A stretch of 64,000 nt of DNA from Actinomycetes bacterium (lineage in GTDB: Bacteria > Actinomycetota > JAICYB01): positions 1 through 64,000 of the forward strand of contig JAICYB010000016.1 of assembly GCA_025934435.1 (NCBI GenBank). Reading direction: 5' to 3'. Below the pieces are notes generated by a model. The model did no database searches. It was not told the origin of the DNA and worked only from the letters and a program-made list of their open reading frames with translations. A program made the translations under genes and the position numbers. This document shows positions 17,731 to 26,435 of this stretch, in pieces (the stretch's first letter is position 1; each line of letters starts with the position of its first letter).

Positions 17731-17748
17731 GTCGGGAGGGCTCCCTAC
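17731..17748. promoter_or_regulatory. 18-bp dyad, copy B, upstream of the 50-residue ORF
   Basis: GTCGGGAG-GG-CTCCCTAC differs from copy A only in one arm base and the 2-base centre. It lies between the LuxR gene stop (17759) and the small ORF start (17697). Confidence 0.6.
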
Positions 17749-17758
17749 TCTTTCGGGC

Positions 17759-20605
17759 TCAGCTGATCGACGACTCGCCCGTCGGAAGTGTCTTCGGGAG
17801 TTCGGTCCGCGACGAGATACCGAGCTTCAGGTACGCGTTCCCGAGATGTTTCTCGACGGTCTTCCGGGTGACGAAAAGCATCTGCGCGATCTCCGGGTTC
17901 GACATGCCGGACGCCGCGAGCGCCACCACTCTCCGCTCGCTGCCCGTAAGTGCATCGATCCCCGTGACCGAACGCCGAGGAACGGGCCGGCCGAGCGCCG
18001 CGAGCTCACCCTCGATCGCCGCGACGAGCGGACGTGCGTCGATCGTGCGCGCCTCGTCGAGCGCCGAGCGGAGAGGACGTTCTGCATCCTTGCGGTGGTT
18101 CGTCCGGCGCAGCGCCGCACCGAATTCCATCAACGAACGGGCATACTCGAGATGCGCACCGGATCCGTCCAGCTCGTGGACGGAAGCATCGAGCAGATCG
18201 ACGTCTCCGAGGACGATGCCCCGCGTACGGAGCGCGATTCCGATCGTCCGCTTCGCGCCGAAACGCAGCGCGCCCTCGAGCTCCTCGGCCGTCAAACGGT
18301 CGGCCTCGGCCCGATCTCCGCGCCGGAGCGCGATCATCGCTGCCGGCGATCGCCACACCGAGCAGCCGGGATTGGGCATCCCGAGTGCCGCGTACAGTTC
18401 GGCCGACCGCGACAACGCGTCGCCCGCTGCGTCCAAGTCGCCGTCATCGAACGCGAGCAAAGCGCGCGCGCCGAGGAGTTGGGCATCCGGGATCCCGGTC
18501 GCGAGCTCGACGGTCCATGCCGGATCTATCGCAGCGGCTGCGTCCGATGAACCACGCCAGTCGCGCATCGCTTCGATCAGGATCGCGAGCGCACTCTTGA
18601 CCCCGTACGGCCATCCGCCGGAGACGCAAAGGTCGAGGCACAGGCGGGCGTCTTCCGCTGCGTCCGCGACGGCGCCTTGATGCAATCGAAGGAACGCGCG
18701 CCAATGGAGCGACAACGCGGTACCGAGCGCCGACCCGCGCGCGCGGACATCGCGCAGCGCCGACTCGAGGAATGCGTCGACGACGCCGTACGCGCCGCAC
18801 ACCGTCGTCGTCCACATCGCTGCGGCGAAGCCCGGATGCTCGAGCGGTACCTCGAGCATGACGTCTGGACCGCTGAGTGCCTCGTCCAGTGCCGCAGCGA
18901 GTGTTCGGGCCTCGGGGTCGCCCCGGAGGACACCGAAGACGGCTCGCGTCAGTTTGATGATGCGGTCGACATCGGGGACGCCCGCGGCGTCCGGCAGCCC
19001 CGAAGCGGCGACGGCACCGAACGGCGCGGATTCCGCGGTCAACCAGCCGTACAGCGCGATCTGCGAATCGAGCCAGGCCCTCGCAACACCGTCGCTTTCA
19101 CCGAGCAGTTCCTGGCGTACGGTGAGGATCGGTCCGAAGGCTTCGCCCTCACGTCCCTGCAAGATGAGGGCTGTCGCAGCGATGATCGCGGCACGGGCGC
19201 GTTCGAGCGGCGACGTCGACATAGCGAGCCAGTCTCGAGCGCGATCAGGTGCCGACGGGACGCCCGCAGCCACCTCGAGTGTCACAAGCTCGCTGAGGAT
19301 CTCTCGCCGTGATCCGATGTCCGGTGATTCGTCGAGCGCTCGTCTGAGGTACACCACCGCGGCGCTCGGTGCGCCATTCGCGACGGCGCGACCCGCCGCG
19401 TGGAGTAGCGAGCCGACGACGTCAGGATCGCTCGTGGGCGTCGTCGCGAGCAGGTGCGCGACGACGCGCTCCTCCGCCGCGCCCTCCGCGCGAAGCGCGC
19501 GCGCGGCCGTCGAGTGCAAACGGGAACGCTCAGCCGGACCGATCTCGTCGTACACGGCGTTGTGCATGATCGGATGAAGGAACGCGAGGTCTTGACCATG
19601 ACGCAGGATGTTCGCGGAGATGAGCGCGTCGGACGCGCGCTCCATCTCGAGATCGCCGAGATCGACGAGAGACCTCACCTGAGCGGGCGTTCCGGCTCCC
19701 CCGAGGATCGCGACGGCCTTCGCAAGCGCGAGCGCGGGCGCGCCGAAGCGCGCGATGCGTGCGAGCACGACGCGGCTCACCGACGCCGGTGCGATCCGTT
19801 CGATCCGATCGACATGCTCCGCCGTGACGTCGATCCCTTCCTCGGCGAGCTCGGCGAGGAGCTGCTCGAGATAGAACGGGTTGCCGCCGGTGATGCGATG
19901 ACAGGCGTCGACGCACGCGTCGTCGATCTCGTGGTCGGCAGACCGCTGCATGACTTCGGCGACCGCGCGTCGCGTAAGGAGCTCGAGCGGCATCGTCCGC
20001 CCGGCATGTTCGAGAAAGGTCGACAGGGAGCCTCGGGGGTCGCGCTGTTCGCCGCTCCGCATCGTCGCGAGCAGCGCCACCGGCAGGTCGTCGAGACGCG
20101 TCAGGACGAAGTCGAGGAAATCCAACGAGGACGAGTCCGCCCATTGCAGATCGTCGATCCCGATGACGACGGGCGAGCGTTCGCAGAGGTTCGACAGGAA
20201 CCAGTACAGCCCGTGCAGTGCGCGGTAGGAAGCTTCGGACGATTCGAGCGGTTCGTCCGGGGTCTCGAGCCCGAGGACCGGCGCCGCATGGTGCGCCGCT
20301 CCCGCGAGCAACGTCCGGCGGTCCACCGACGTCATCCGGCGAACCGCCGGTTCGAGAGCCTGCCGGACGACACCGAACGCGAACTCGGACTCGAGGAGGT
20401 TCGCGCGCGCTCGAAACACCGTGACATCTCCTGGTACCGACGCGAGCGCAGCATTCAGGAGCACCGTCTTGCCGAGGCCGGCGGGGGCTTCGATGACGAG
20501 GTGGTCGCCGTGCCCGCCCCCGGCCCTTTCCATCAGCGCCCGGAGCGCTTCCAGCTGTTCGTCGCGCTCGAGCAGCAGTGGTCGCACGTCTGTTCGTCCG
20601 CCCAT
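17759..20605 (-). CDS. LuxR-family transcriptional regulator with AAA ATPase domain (LAL type)
   Basis: 948 residues with MalT-like architecture. An N-terminal NTPase has Walker A APAGLGKT at 40-47 and Walker B VVIGIDDLQWAD near 150. A long Ala/Arg-rich helical repeat region of TPR type covers about 350-850. A C-terminal LuxR-type HTH (LTGSERRVVALAASGMSNPE ... KHLGNAYLKLGISSRTEL) lies near 885-935. Such proteins bind a small ligand and ATP and activate nearby genes. The two identical dyads in front of the two downstream minus-strand genes are natural target candidates. Confidence 0.92.
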   Translation of the reverse strand: MGGRTDVRPLLLERDEQLEALRALMERAGGGHGDHLVIEAPAGLGKTVLLNAALASVPGDVTVFRARANLLESEFAFGVVRQALEPAVRRMTSVDRRTLLAGAAHHAAPVLGLETPDEPLESSEASYRALHGLYWFLSNLCERSPVVIGIDDLQWADSSSLDFLDFVLTRLDDLPVALLATMRSGEQRDPRGSLSTFLEHAGRTMPLELLTRRAVAEVMQRSADHEIDDACVDACHRITGGNPFYLEQLLAELAEEGIDVTAEHVDRIERIAPASVSRVVLARIARFGAPALALAKAVAILGGAGTPAQVRSLVDLGDLEMERASDALISANILRHGQDLAFLHPIMHNAVYDEIGPAERSRLHSTAARALRAEGAAEERVVAHLLATTPTSDPDVVGSLLHAAGRAVANGAPSAAVVYLRRALDESPDIGSRREILSELVTLEVAAGVPSAPDRARDWLAMSTSPLERARAAIIAATALILQGREGEAFGPILTVRQELLGESDGVARAWLDSQIALYGWLTAESAPFGAVAASGLPDAAGVPDVDRIIKLTRAVFGVLRGDPEARTLAAALDEALSGPDVMLEVPLEHPGFAAAMWTTTVCGAYGVVDAFLESALRDVRARGSALGTALSLHWRAFLRLHQGAVADAAEDARLCLDLCVSGGWPYGVKSALAILIEAMRDWRGSSDAAAAIDPAWTVELATGIPDAQLLGARALLAFDDGDLDAAGDALSRSAELYAALGMPNPGCSVWRSPAAMIALRRGDRAEADRLTAEELEGALRFGAKRTIGIALRTRGIVLGDVDLLDASVHELDGSGAHLEYARSLMEFGAALRRTNHRKDAERPLRSALDEARTIDARPLVAAIEGELAALGRPVPRRSVTGIDALTGSERRVVALAASGMSNPEIAQMLFVTRKTVEKHLGNAYLKLGISSRTELPKTLPTGESSIS

Positions 20606-20658
20606 CCGTGCCGGAATCCTAAGGCCGAACGGCGTATCTCGCCGAAAGACCGAACGCG

Positions 20659-21474
20659 TCAGCTGGCTTTGCGCTTCGTCCGGCGCGCCGGCTTCCGCTT
20701 GCCCGCTCCCCGCACCTCTTCGACCGAGCGTCGCAGCGCCTCCATCAGGTCACCGGCGGCTTCCGGCTCCTCGCGGCGCTCGGGCACCACGATCTCCTCG
20801 CCTTCGATCTTCTTCTTCGCGAGGCTCCGGAGCGCCTTGTGGTACTCGTCCTTGAACTGCGTCGGATCGAATTCGTCCGTCAGTTGCTGCACGAGCTGGC
20901 GCGCCATCTTCTTCTCGTTATCGCGGAGCTGGACGCGGCCCGACGGCTTCTTGTAATCCGCCTTCCGGATCTCGTCCGGCCAGTGCATCGTCTGCAGGAC
21001 GATCTCGCCGTCGAGGATCCGGATCGCCGCGAGACGCTCGCGGTTACGGATCGCGACTTTCGACACGCCGACGAGTCCTTCGGACTCGAGCGCGTCGACG
21101 AAGAGCTTGTATGCCTTCGCCGCCGATGCGTCCGGCGCGACGTAATAGGTCGTGTCGTAGTAGATGGGATCGATCTCACTCGCGTCGACGAACGTCACCA
21201 CGTCGACGGCGCGCATCGACTCGGTGTCGAGCGCCTCGAGCTCTTCGTCGCTGAAGGTGACCCACTTCCCCTTCTCGTACTCGTAGCCCTTGACGATGTC
21301 CTTCCACTCGACCTTGTGTCCGGCTTCGCAGACCCGCTCGTAGTGGATCGGTTCGCCGTCCTTCTCGTGCAACTGGTGAAGATCGATCTTGTCTTCGCGT
21401 CCGATCGCCGAGTAGAGCTTCACGGGAATGGTGATCAAACCGAAGGTGATCGACCCGCTCCAGATGGCCCTCAT
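20659..21474 (-). CDS. ku: Ku homodimer, non-homologous end joining protein
   Basis: 271 residues from ATG 21474 (MRAIWSGSITFGLITIPVKL, the invariant family start). It binds DNA double-strand ends and recruits the ligase LigD. The Ku core runs to about residue 235, followed by a basic tail (GAGKRKPARRTKRKAS), as known for many actinobacterial Ku proteins. No ligD is in the window, so the partner must be encoded elsewhere. It is divergent from yjbQ with 43 bases between starts. Confidence 0.96.
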   Translation of the reverse strand: MRAIWSGSITFGLITIPVKLYSAIGREDKIDLHQLHEKDGEPIHYERVCEAGHKVEWKDIVKGYEYEKGKWVTFSDEELEALDTESMRAVDVVTFVDASEIDPIYYDTTYYVAPDASAAKAYKLFVDALESEGLVGVSKVAIRNRERLAAIRILDGEIVLQTMHWPDEIRKADYKKPSGRVQLRDNEKKMARQLVQQLTDEFDPTQFKDEYHKALRSLAKKKIEGEEIVVPERREEPEAAGDLMEALRRSVEEVRGAGKRKPARRTKRKAS

Positions 21475-21517
21475 GCGACGTTGGGTACCCGGCCCCCGCG
21501 CCTGAGAAACTGTGCGA

Positions 21518-21922
21518 ATGGAGACCGAAGAGCTCGTCATCGAGACACGCTCGAAAGAGCTGACCGACCTCACGAAGGACGTCCGCGAGTTCTGTCATCA
21601 CGTCGGCGGGAGCGGTCTCGTGAACGTCTTCGTCCCTCACGCGACCGCGGGACTCGCCATCATCGAACTCGGTGACGGCTCCGAACCGGATCTCGCGCAC
21701 TTGCTCGAAGCTCTCTTCCCGAAGGACATCGAGTACAACCACCAGCACGGCGCACCCGGACACGGAGCCGACCATCTGATCCCGTCGGTGTTCTCACCGT
21801 CGATCGTCGTCCCGGTCATCGACGGCGAGCCGCAGTTCGGAAGGTGGCAGTACCTCGTGCTCGTGGATCGCAATCCGGACAACCCGGTGCGGCACGTGCG
21901 GCTGAGCTTCGTCCCGGCGTGA
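21518..21922 (+). CDS. YjbQ family protein (UPF0047)
   Basis: 134 residues from ATG 21518. Family hallmarks are FVPHATAGLAIIE, the HQHG ... GHGADHLIPS histidine-rich centre and the C-terminal GRWQYLVLVD. YjbQ proteins are small trimeric metal-binding proteins, annotated as secondary thiamine-phosphate synthase because they can complement thiE mutants; the physiological role is not settled. The stop overlaps the next gene's GTG as GTGA. Confidence 0.93.
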   Translation: METEELVIETRSKELTDLTKDVREFCHHVGGSGLVNVFVPHATAGLAIIELGDGSEPDLAHLLEALFPKDIEYNHQHGAPGHGADHLIPSVFSPSIVVPVIDGEPQFGRWQYLVLVDRNPDNPVRHVRLSFVPA

Positions 21923-22371
21923 AGCCCGTCGTGGTCACGCTCGACAGCGTCCTTCCCGCCGATCCGTCCGTCGTATGGCGGGCGATCACCGATTGGGAAA
22001 CGCAGGGCGAGTGGATGCTCGAAGCGAGCGACTTCGTCGTCGTGTCCCCGAACCGCGAAGGTGTCGGCGTCGAGGCCGAGGCGACGGTGAGGATCGCCGG
22101 GATCGCGACACGCGACCGCATCCGCGTCGACATCTGGGAGCCGGAGCGCGCGCTCGGCATCGTCCATCTCGGATGGGTCGGCGGACGCGGCGACCTCACG
22201 CTCGCTCGTGCGGACCGCGGAACGCGCTTCGTCTGGCGCGAAGAGCTCCGTCCGCCGTGGGGCGTGCTCGGCGCGCTCGGACTACGTCTGTTCCGGCCGC
22301 TGCTCGTCCGAACATTCCGCCGCGATCTCGCCGAACTGACGAAGGTCGTCGGTCGCGGACCTGTACGCTAA
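21919..22371 (+). CDS. SRPBCC (START-like) family protein
   Basis: 150 residues from GTG 21919, coupled to yjbQ by a GTGA overlap. The pattern fits the polyketide-cyclase/dehydrase helix-grip fold: LDSVLPADPSVVWRAITDWE at the start, a central run of beta strands, and a long C-terminal amphipathic helix (FRRDLAELTKVVG). Members bind hydrophobic ligands. No ligand can be inferred. Confidence 0.8.
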   Translation: MKPVVVTLDSVLPADPSVVWRAITDWETQGEWMLEASDFVVVSPNREGVGVEAEATVRIAGIATRDRIRVDIWEPERALGIVHLGWVGGRGDLTLARADRGTRFVWREELRPPWGVLGALGLRLFRPLLVRTFRRDLAELTKVVGRGPVR

Positions 22372-22378
22372 GACGCTC

Positions 22379-23440
22379 ATGCGCGTCGTTGTCCAGCGGG
22401 CCGCGGTCTTCTTCGTCATCGCGCTCGCCCTGACGTTCTGGTCGCACGGTTCGCTCGCGGCGGAGAACGAATCGTTCGGTATCCAACCGCAGCCGCAGAC
22501 GGTCAACGGCGTCACGCGCTCGAGCTTCGAGATCCCCCTCGAAACCGGTGCGACGTTCCAGGACGCCGTGCGCGTCTTCAACAAGACCGACCAACCGCTC
22601 GATCTCTCGCTCTATGCGGCGGACGCAACGGGCAGAGGCCCCGCCAACCTCGCCGTCGGATTCCGCGATCAGCATCCGACAGGCGTGGGCTCGTGGATCT
22701 CCATCTCGCGCTCGAAGGTGACGCTCGCGCCGCACGGCCAGTCGATCGTTCTCTTCAACGTCGACGTGAAGTCGTCGAACCCGTCACCGGCCATCGGGGC
22801 GATCGTCGTCGAGAACACGGCGTCGGGGCTCGCAGCAGATCTCGCGGAACGGTTGAGCATTCTCGTACGAACGGTCCCACCGAACTCCCCGACGACATCG
22901 ACGCGCGTACGGCCGTATCTGCTGCGTTCGCCGTGGGTGATCGTCGCCATCATCGGACTCGTTTTCGTCATCGCGCTCGTCCTGATCGGTTGGCGTCGTT
23001 CACGGCGTACGCGAGATCGCGTCGTTGCGCCGGGTGAGGTCGAGGGAGCGGACCATCTGCAAGCGATCCCCGTCGCATCTCTTCCCGTGATACGTCGTCT
23101 CGGATCGACGAACAAGGACGACGAACGCGACAACGAAGACCGTCCGATGCTCGACGACGAACTCCTTGTCGAAGTGGACGAACCGATGTACATCGACGCC
23201 GCGGAAGACGGCGATGACGACGAGCTCGACGAAGTCGACGACGAAGATGACGTCGACGATCTGCCGCCGGCGCGGCAACGCGGGGCGAAGCCCGCGCCCG
23301 TCAAGCGGAAGCCGGCGGCGCGGAAGAACGTCGCGAAGCGCAAGCCGGCCGCGAAACGCAAACCTTCGGCCGCGAAGAAGAAGTCGTCGACGTCGCGATC
23401 GAAGAACGAGGGAACCTACATCCCGCTCGACGACCTGTAG
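22379..23440 (+). CDS. Membrane protein with extracellular DUF916-like domain and H1-like basic tail
   Basis: 353 residues in four parts. A signal peptide (to about 29) is followed by an exported beta-sandwich resembling the WxL-protein/DUF916 group (about 30-175, ending in ILVRTVPP). A single transmembrane helix (about 180-202, SPWVIVAIIGLVFVIALVLI) is followed by RRSRRTR. The cytoplasmic part is a very acidic run of Asp and Glu (about 255-300), then Lys-Pro-Ala repeats of the AKRKP type like histone H1, ending in a short IPLDDL tail. The topology puts the charged tail inside. Function unknown; binding to nucleic acid or another polyanion is possible. Confidence 0.75.
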   Translation: MRVVVQRAAVFFVIALALTFWSHGSLAAENESFGIQPQPQTVNGVTRSSFEIPLETGATFQDAVRVFNKTDQPLDLSLYAADATGRGPANLAVGFRDQHPTGVGSWISISRSKVTLAPHGQSIVLFNVDVKSSNPSPAIGAIVVENTASGLAADLAERLSILVRTVPPNSPTTSTRVRPYLLRSPWVIVAIIGLVFVIALVLIGWRRSRRTRDRVVAPGEVEGADHLQAIPVASLPVIRRLGSTNKDDERDNEDRPMLDDELLVEVDEPMYIDAAEDGDDDELDEVDDEDDVDDLPPARQRGAKPAPVKRKPAARKNVAKRKPAAKRKPSAAKKKSSTSRSKNEGTYIPLDDL

Positions 23441-23446
23441 GACGCG

Positions 23447-23896
23447 CTAGCGGCGGCGGCGGAAGCGTACGGCGGCGGCGTCCTTCGAGAATTGCACGAC
23501 GCGGTCTTCGCGCCAACCGGCGGAGAGCATCGTCCGCTTGATCTCGCCTTCCGTGACGGGAGCGCGCGTCTCGCGGTCGCCTTTCGGCACGACGAGCCAC
23601 AGCGATCCGCCGTCCGCGACGTTGGCCGCCAGCTCGCGCGCGGTGTGGATCGTGACGACGTTGATCCACGCGATCAGCGCGTCGGCCTTCGTGTCGTCGG
23701 CGATCTCGTCGACGACGCTCGCGCCGTCGGTTGCTTCGTCCGGCGGCGGTGACATGACGATGACCTTCCCTTCGCCGATCGCCTCGGCGACGGCGCCGAT
23801 GAATCCGTGGTCGGGGCCGACGAGGGCGACCGTCGCGCTGCGGCCGAGGTCGAGCGCGTCGACGGCTTCAGCGGCGTTGCGCGGGAAACGAGCCAT
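23447..23896 (-). CDS. Hypothetical protein, possibly DUF3052-like
   Basis: 149 residues from ATG 23896. It has a Rossmann-like rhythm (VALVGPDHGFIGAVAEAIGEG, ADALIAWINVV, ADGGSLWLVVPKGDRE) without cofactor motifs, and ends in RFRRRR. The last half recalls the actinobacterial DUF3052 family (a central acidic helix then DGG-x-WLL-x-PK), which has no assigned reaction. It is convergent with the preceding membrane-protein gene and divergent from the LAGLIDADG-like ORF. Confidence 0.6.
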   Translation of the reverse strand: MARFPRNAAEAVDALDLGRSATVALVGPDHGFIGAVAEAIGEGKVIVMSPPPDEATDGASVVDEIADDTKADALIAWINVVTIHTARELAANVADGGSLWLVVPKGDRETRAPVTEGEIKRTMLSAGWREDRVVQFSKDAAAVRFRRRR

Positions 23897-23930
23897 GGGG
23901 GCCGATTCTAGATGTGTCACTGCGCCGGCG

Positions 23931-23936
23931 TAGGAT
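23931..23936 (+). promoter_or_regulatory. Candidate -10 element for a leaderless transcript
   Basis: TAGGAT lies 7 bases before the ATG at 23944 with no SD between, the same spacing as at the amidase gene. Confidence 0.35.
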
Positions 23937-23943
23937 AGAACAC

Positions 23944-24669
23944 ATGTTCCTATTCTTCGACACTGCCCTCGTCGACGCGATCCTGCGCTGGGACCGCTTG
24001 AAGCGTTGGGAGAAGCGCGACGTCGCGCAGGCGTTGCGCCGCCTTGGGTTCTCCTACCGCGAGATCGGACAGATCATCCCCGTCTGCAAAGGCACACTGT
24101 CCGCATGGTGTCGCGATCTGTCGTTCACAGTGGCAGAAGCCAAGATGCTCGCGGGGCGGCAGGCGCGGCTGATCTCGCAACGACAGATCGGTCGCACGCG
24201 TCGCTATCGAACGGTCGATAGCGCGTCCGAACGACGCAGCGCGGCTCGTATCGAGGCCGTCGAGCTGAACAAGGAACCACTCTGGGTCGCAGGCACGACG
24301 GCGTACTGGGCCGAGGGTGGAAAGTCTTCGCGGCGCCTGACGTTCGCGAATTCGGATCCGAATATGATCCGACTCTTCATCGAATGGTCTCGTCGATACC
24401 TCGACCTCACCACCGACCGCTTCACGATCGGGTTGCACCTGCACAGCGGACAAGATGAATCGGAACGTCGCACATTCTGGTCTGCGGTGACAGGATTACC
24501 CGACGACCAGTTTCGAAAGACCTTTGTCAAAGACGAGGGCACCGGCCACCGTAAGAACGTGCTCTACAACGGCACCGCGCAGATCCGCGTGACGAAGAGT
24601 GCGGCGCTACTCGATCGCGTCCTTGGTTGGATCGACGGCCTGTGCGACGCTTATGCCCCGACCGGCTAA
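23944..24669 (+). CDS. HTH plus LAGLIDADG-like domain protein beside tRNA-Lys
   Basis: 241 residues from ATG 23944. The first part (about 20-65) is a helix-turn-helix of the resolvase/Hin type: DVAQALRRLGFSYREIGQII. The second half (about 110-235) has GTTAYWAEGGKSSRRLTFAN, NMIRLFIEWSRRYL, FTIGLHLHSG and LDRVLGWIDGL, the pattern of the compact actinobacterial family with a LAGLIDADG/homing-type fold. It may be a DNA-binding protein or a homing nuclease. Third codon positions are less GC-rich than in neighbours. It ends 8 bases before tRNA-Lys, a typical site for mobile genes. Confidence 0.65.
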   Translation: MFLFFDTALVDAILRWDRLKRWEKRDVAQALRRLGFSYREIGQIIPVCKGTLSAWCRDLSFTVAEAKMLAGRQARLISQRQIGRTRRYRTVDSASERRSAARIEAVELNKEPLWVAGTTAYWAEGGKSSRRLTFANSDPNMIRLFIEWSRRYLDLTTDRFTIGLHLHSGQDESERRTFWSAVTGLPDDQFRKTFVKDEGTGHRKNVLYNGTAQIRVTKSAALLDRVLGWIDGLCDAYAPTG

Positions 24670-24677
24670 CATGCTGC

Positions 24678-24751
24678 GGGGCGCTAGCTCAACTGGCTAG
24701 AGCATCTGACTCTTAATCAGAGGGTTCCGGGTTCGAGTCCCGGGCGCCCCA
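24678..24751 (+). tRNA. tRNA-Lys (anticodon CTT)
   Basis: Acceptor GGGGCGC/GCGCCCC, D-arm GCTC/GAGC, anticodon stem TCTGA/TCAGA with loop CTCTTAA, and T-arm CCGGG TTCGAGT CCCGG. The discriminator is A and CCA is not encoded. Its last 39 bases overlap, antisense, the 3' end of the decarboxylase gene. Confidence 0.96.
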
Positions 24752-26143
24752 CAATTCCCCGGCCGCCCGCTTCGCGATCGCGACGCATTCCTCCACACGG
24801 TCCCGGTGGCTCCGGTGGCTCAGGATGCACACGCGCAACGTGAACCGTCCGCCGATGGTCGTGCTCGAAAGGAACACGCGACGCGAACCGTTGATCCGCG
24901 CGAGTAACGCCTGGTTCGTCGCATCGTCCACACCGCGCAACCGGAAGGGCACGCACGACAGCTGCGGCTCCCACGGCACATCGAAGCGCTCGTCCGCACG
25001 AAGCTCCTCGTACACGTACCGCGCGAGATCGAGCTTCTCGTCGAGCGCGTCACGGAACGCCTGCAATCCGTGGAGCTTGACCGGCAACCACACGCGCAGC
25101 CCACGGAAGTCGCGCGAGAGCTCCGGGGAGTAATCGGAGAAGGACGGGATCTCTCCCTCTTCGCCGACGTCCTGCAGGTAGTTCGCGTCGAGGTGATGCG
25201 CTTGTCGCAGGCGGCGTCCATCTCGTACGACGAGTGCCCCCGTGCCGTATGGAAGGAACATCCCCTTGTGCGGATCGAGCGTGATCGAGTCGGCGCCGTT
25301 GATACCGCGCAGAGCCCGGCGTCCGCGCGAAGTGAGTTGGAAGAAGCCCCCGTACGCGGCGTCGACGTGCACCCACATGCGCCGCTCGTGCGCGATGCCG
25401 ACGAGCTCGACCAGCGGATCGATCGCTCCCGTGTTCGTCGTTCCGGCGTTCGCAACGACACAGAACGGACGAAGCCCCGTACGCCGGTCGGCGTCGATCA
25501 TGCCGTGCAGCGCGTTGACGTCGAGCCGAAGGTCGGGCGTGCAGGGCACGAGCCGGACGTTTCGCGGCGGTATGCCCGCGATCATCGCCGCCTTCGCGAC
25601 GGAGTGGTGCGCGTGCTCGGACGTGTACATCGTCCCGTCCAGGAAGTCTTCGCCGAGGAGCGCCGTCCGCGCGGTCACGATCGCGGAGAGATTCGCCATC
25701 GAACCGCCGGACGTCAGCACACCGCGCGCCTCCGGCGGGAACTCGAACATGTCGCACAGCCACCGCACGACGGACGCCTCGATCTGCGCGAAGGCCGGCG
25801 TCAATCCCCAGAGGCTGACGTAGCGGTTCGTCCCGAAGGCGATGAGCCCGGCGAGCGCGGATGCGTACAGCCCGCCACCGGGGATGTAGGCGAAGAATCC
25901 CGGGCCCGCGTATTCGACGGATTTCGCCGCACCCTCCATCACCTGGGCGAGCACCTTCTCGAACGACTCGCCGAACTCAGGCGCCTCCTCGCGGAAGCGC
26001 GAGGCGAGCTCCATCACGCCGTCGTGGTCGACGGCGGGAGCATCGGGAAGCCCGGCCACGAACTCGATATAGGCGGCGAGAGCCGCCTCGCCCATCGACC
26101 GCATCTCGTTCACCGATGGCTCGAGCGGGTAGGGGCCGGACAT
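24713..26143 (-). CDS. PLP-dependent group II amino-acid decarboxylase
   Basis: 476 residues from ATG 26143. Related to aromatic-L-amino-acid and glutamate decarboxylases, which remove the alpha-carboxyl group as CO2. Conserved points: YTSEHAHHSVAKAA (His stacking on PLP), HVDAAYGG (Asp bound to the pyridine nitrogen), and TLDPHKGMFLPYG with the PLP lysine near residue 291. The substrate cannot be named from sequence. The last 11-12 codons (GARDSNPEPSD, stop) are read from the antisense strand of tRNA-Lys. There is no earlier stop, so the gene genuinely runs into the tRNA gene. Likely start SD: AGGAG. Confidence 0.9.
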   Translation of the reverse strand: MSGPYPLEPSVNEMRSMGEAALAAYIEFVAGLPDAPAVDHDGVMELASRFREEAPEFGESFEKVLAQVMEGAAKSVEYAGPGFFAYIPGGGLYASALAGLIAFGTNRYVSLWGLTPAFAQIEASVVRWLCDMFEFPPEARGVLTSGGSMANLSAIVTARTALLGEDFLDGTMYTSEHAHHSVAKAAMIAGIPPRNVRLVPCTPDLRLDVNALHGMIDADRRTGLRPFCVVANAGTTNTGAIDPLVELVGIAHERRMWVHVDAAYGGFFQLTSRGRRALRGINGADSITLDPHKGMFLPYGTGALVVRDGRRLRQAHHLDANYLQDVGEEGEIPSFSDYSPELSRDFRGLRVWLPVKLHGLQAFRDALDEKLDLARYVYEELRADERFDVPWEPQLSCVPFRLRGVDDATNQALLARINGSRRVFLSSTTIGGRFTLRVCILSHRSHRDRVEECVAIAKRAAGELWGARDSNPEPSD

Positions 26144-26168
26144 CACGCTCCTATTAGACTGCGGACCC

Positions 26169-26435
26169 ATGACCGACCGCGCACCCGAAGGTGAACTCGA
26201 AGAGCATCTGATCGTCGTCGCACGTCAGATCCGCGAGGCGCTCCTGAAGGACGGTTCGATCGAGCGTGCGTTGTCCGACGGACACATCACGACGATGCAG
26301 CTCATGCGTCTGCTCAACGCGATCTCGGGAGCGCGCCGGGCCGTGGGGTTCGTCCACCCTTCCTCACTCGAGGAGCTGCCCGGTGAAGGACGGGTCTCCT
26401 GGCAGGAAGGCATCTTCATCCCGACGAAGCACTGA
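26169..26435 (+). CDS. Small hypothetical protein
   Basis: 88 residues, divergent from the decarboxylase with 25 bases between starts. It is mostly helical in the first half (EEHLIVVARQIREALLKDG, MQLMRLLNAISGARRAVGFV) with a short C-terminal WQEGIFIP. There is no signal peptide or membrane segment. TAGACT 8 bases before the ATG may be a -10 box of a leaderless mRNA. The 3' end overlaps the convergent aminotransferase gene by 20 bases. Confidence 0.6.
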   Translation: MTDRAPEGELEEHLIVVARQIREALLKDGSIERALSDGHITTMQLMRLLNAISGARRAVGFVHPSSLEELPGEGRVSWQEGIFIPTKH

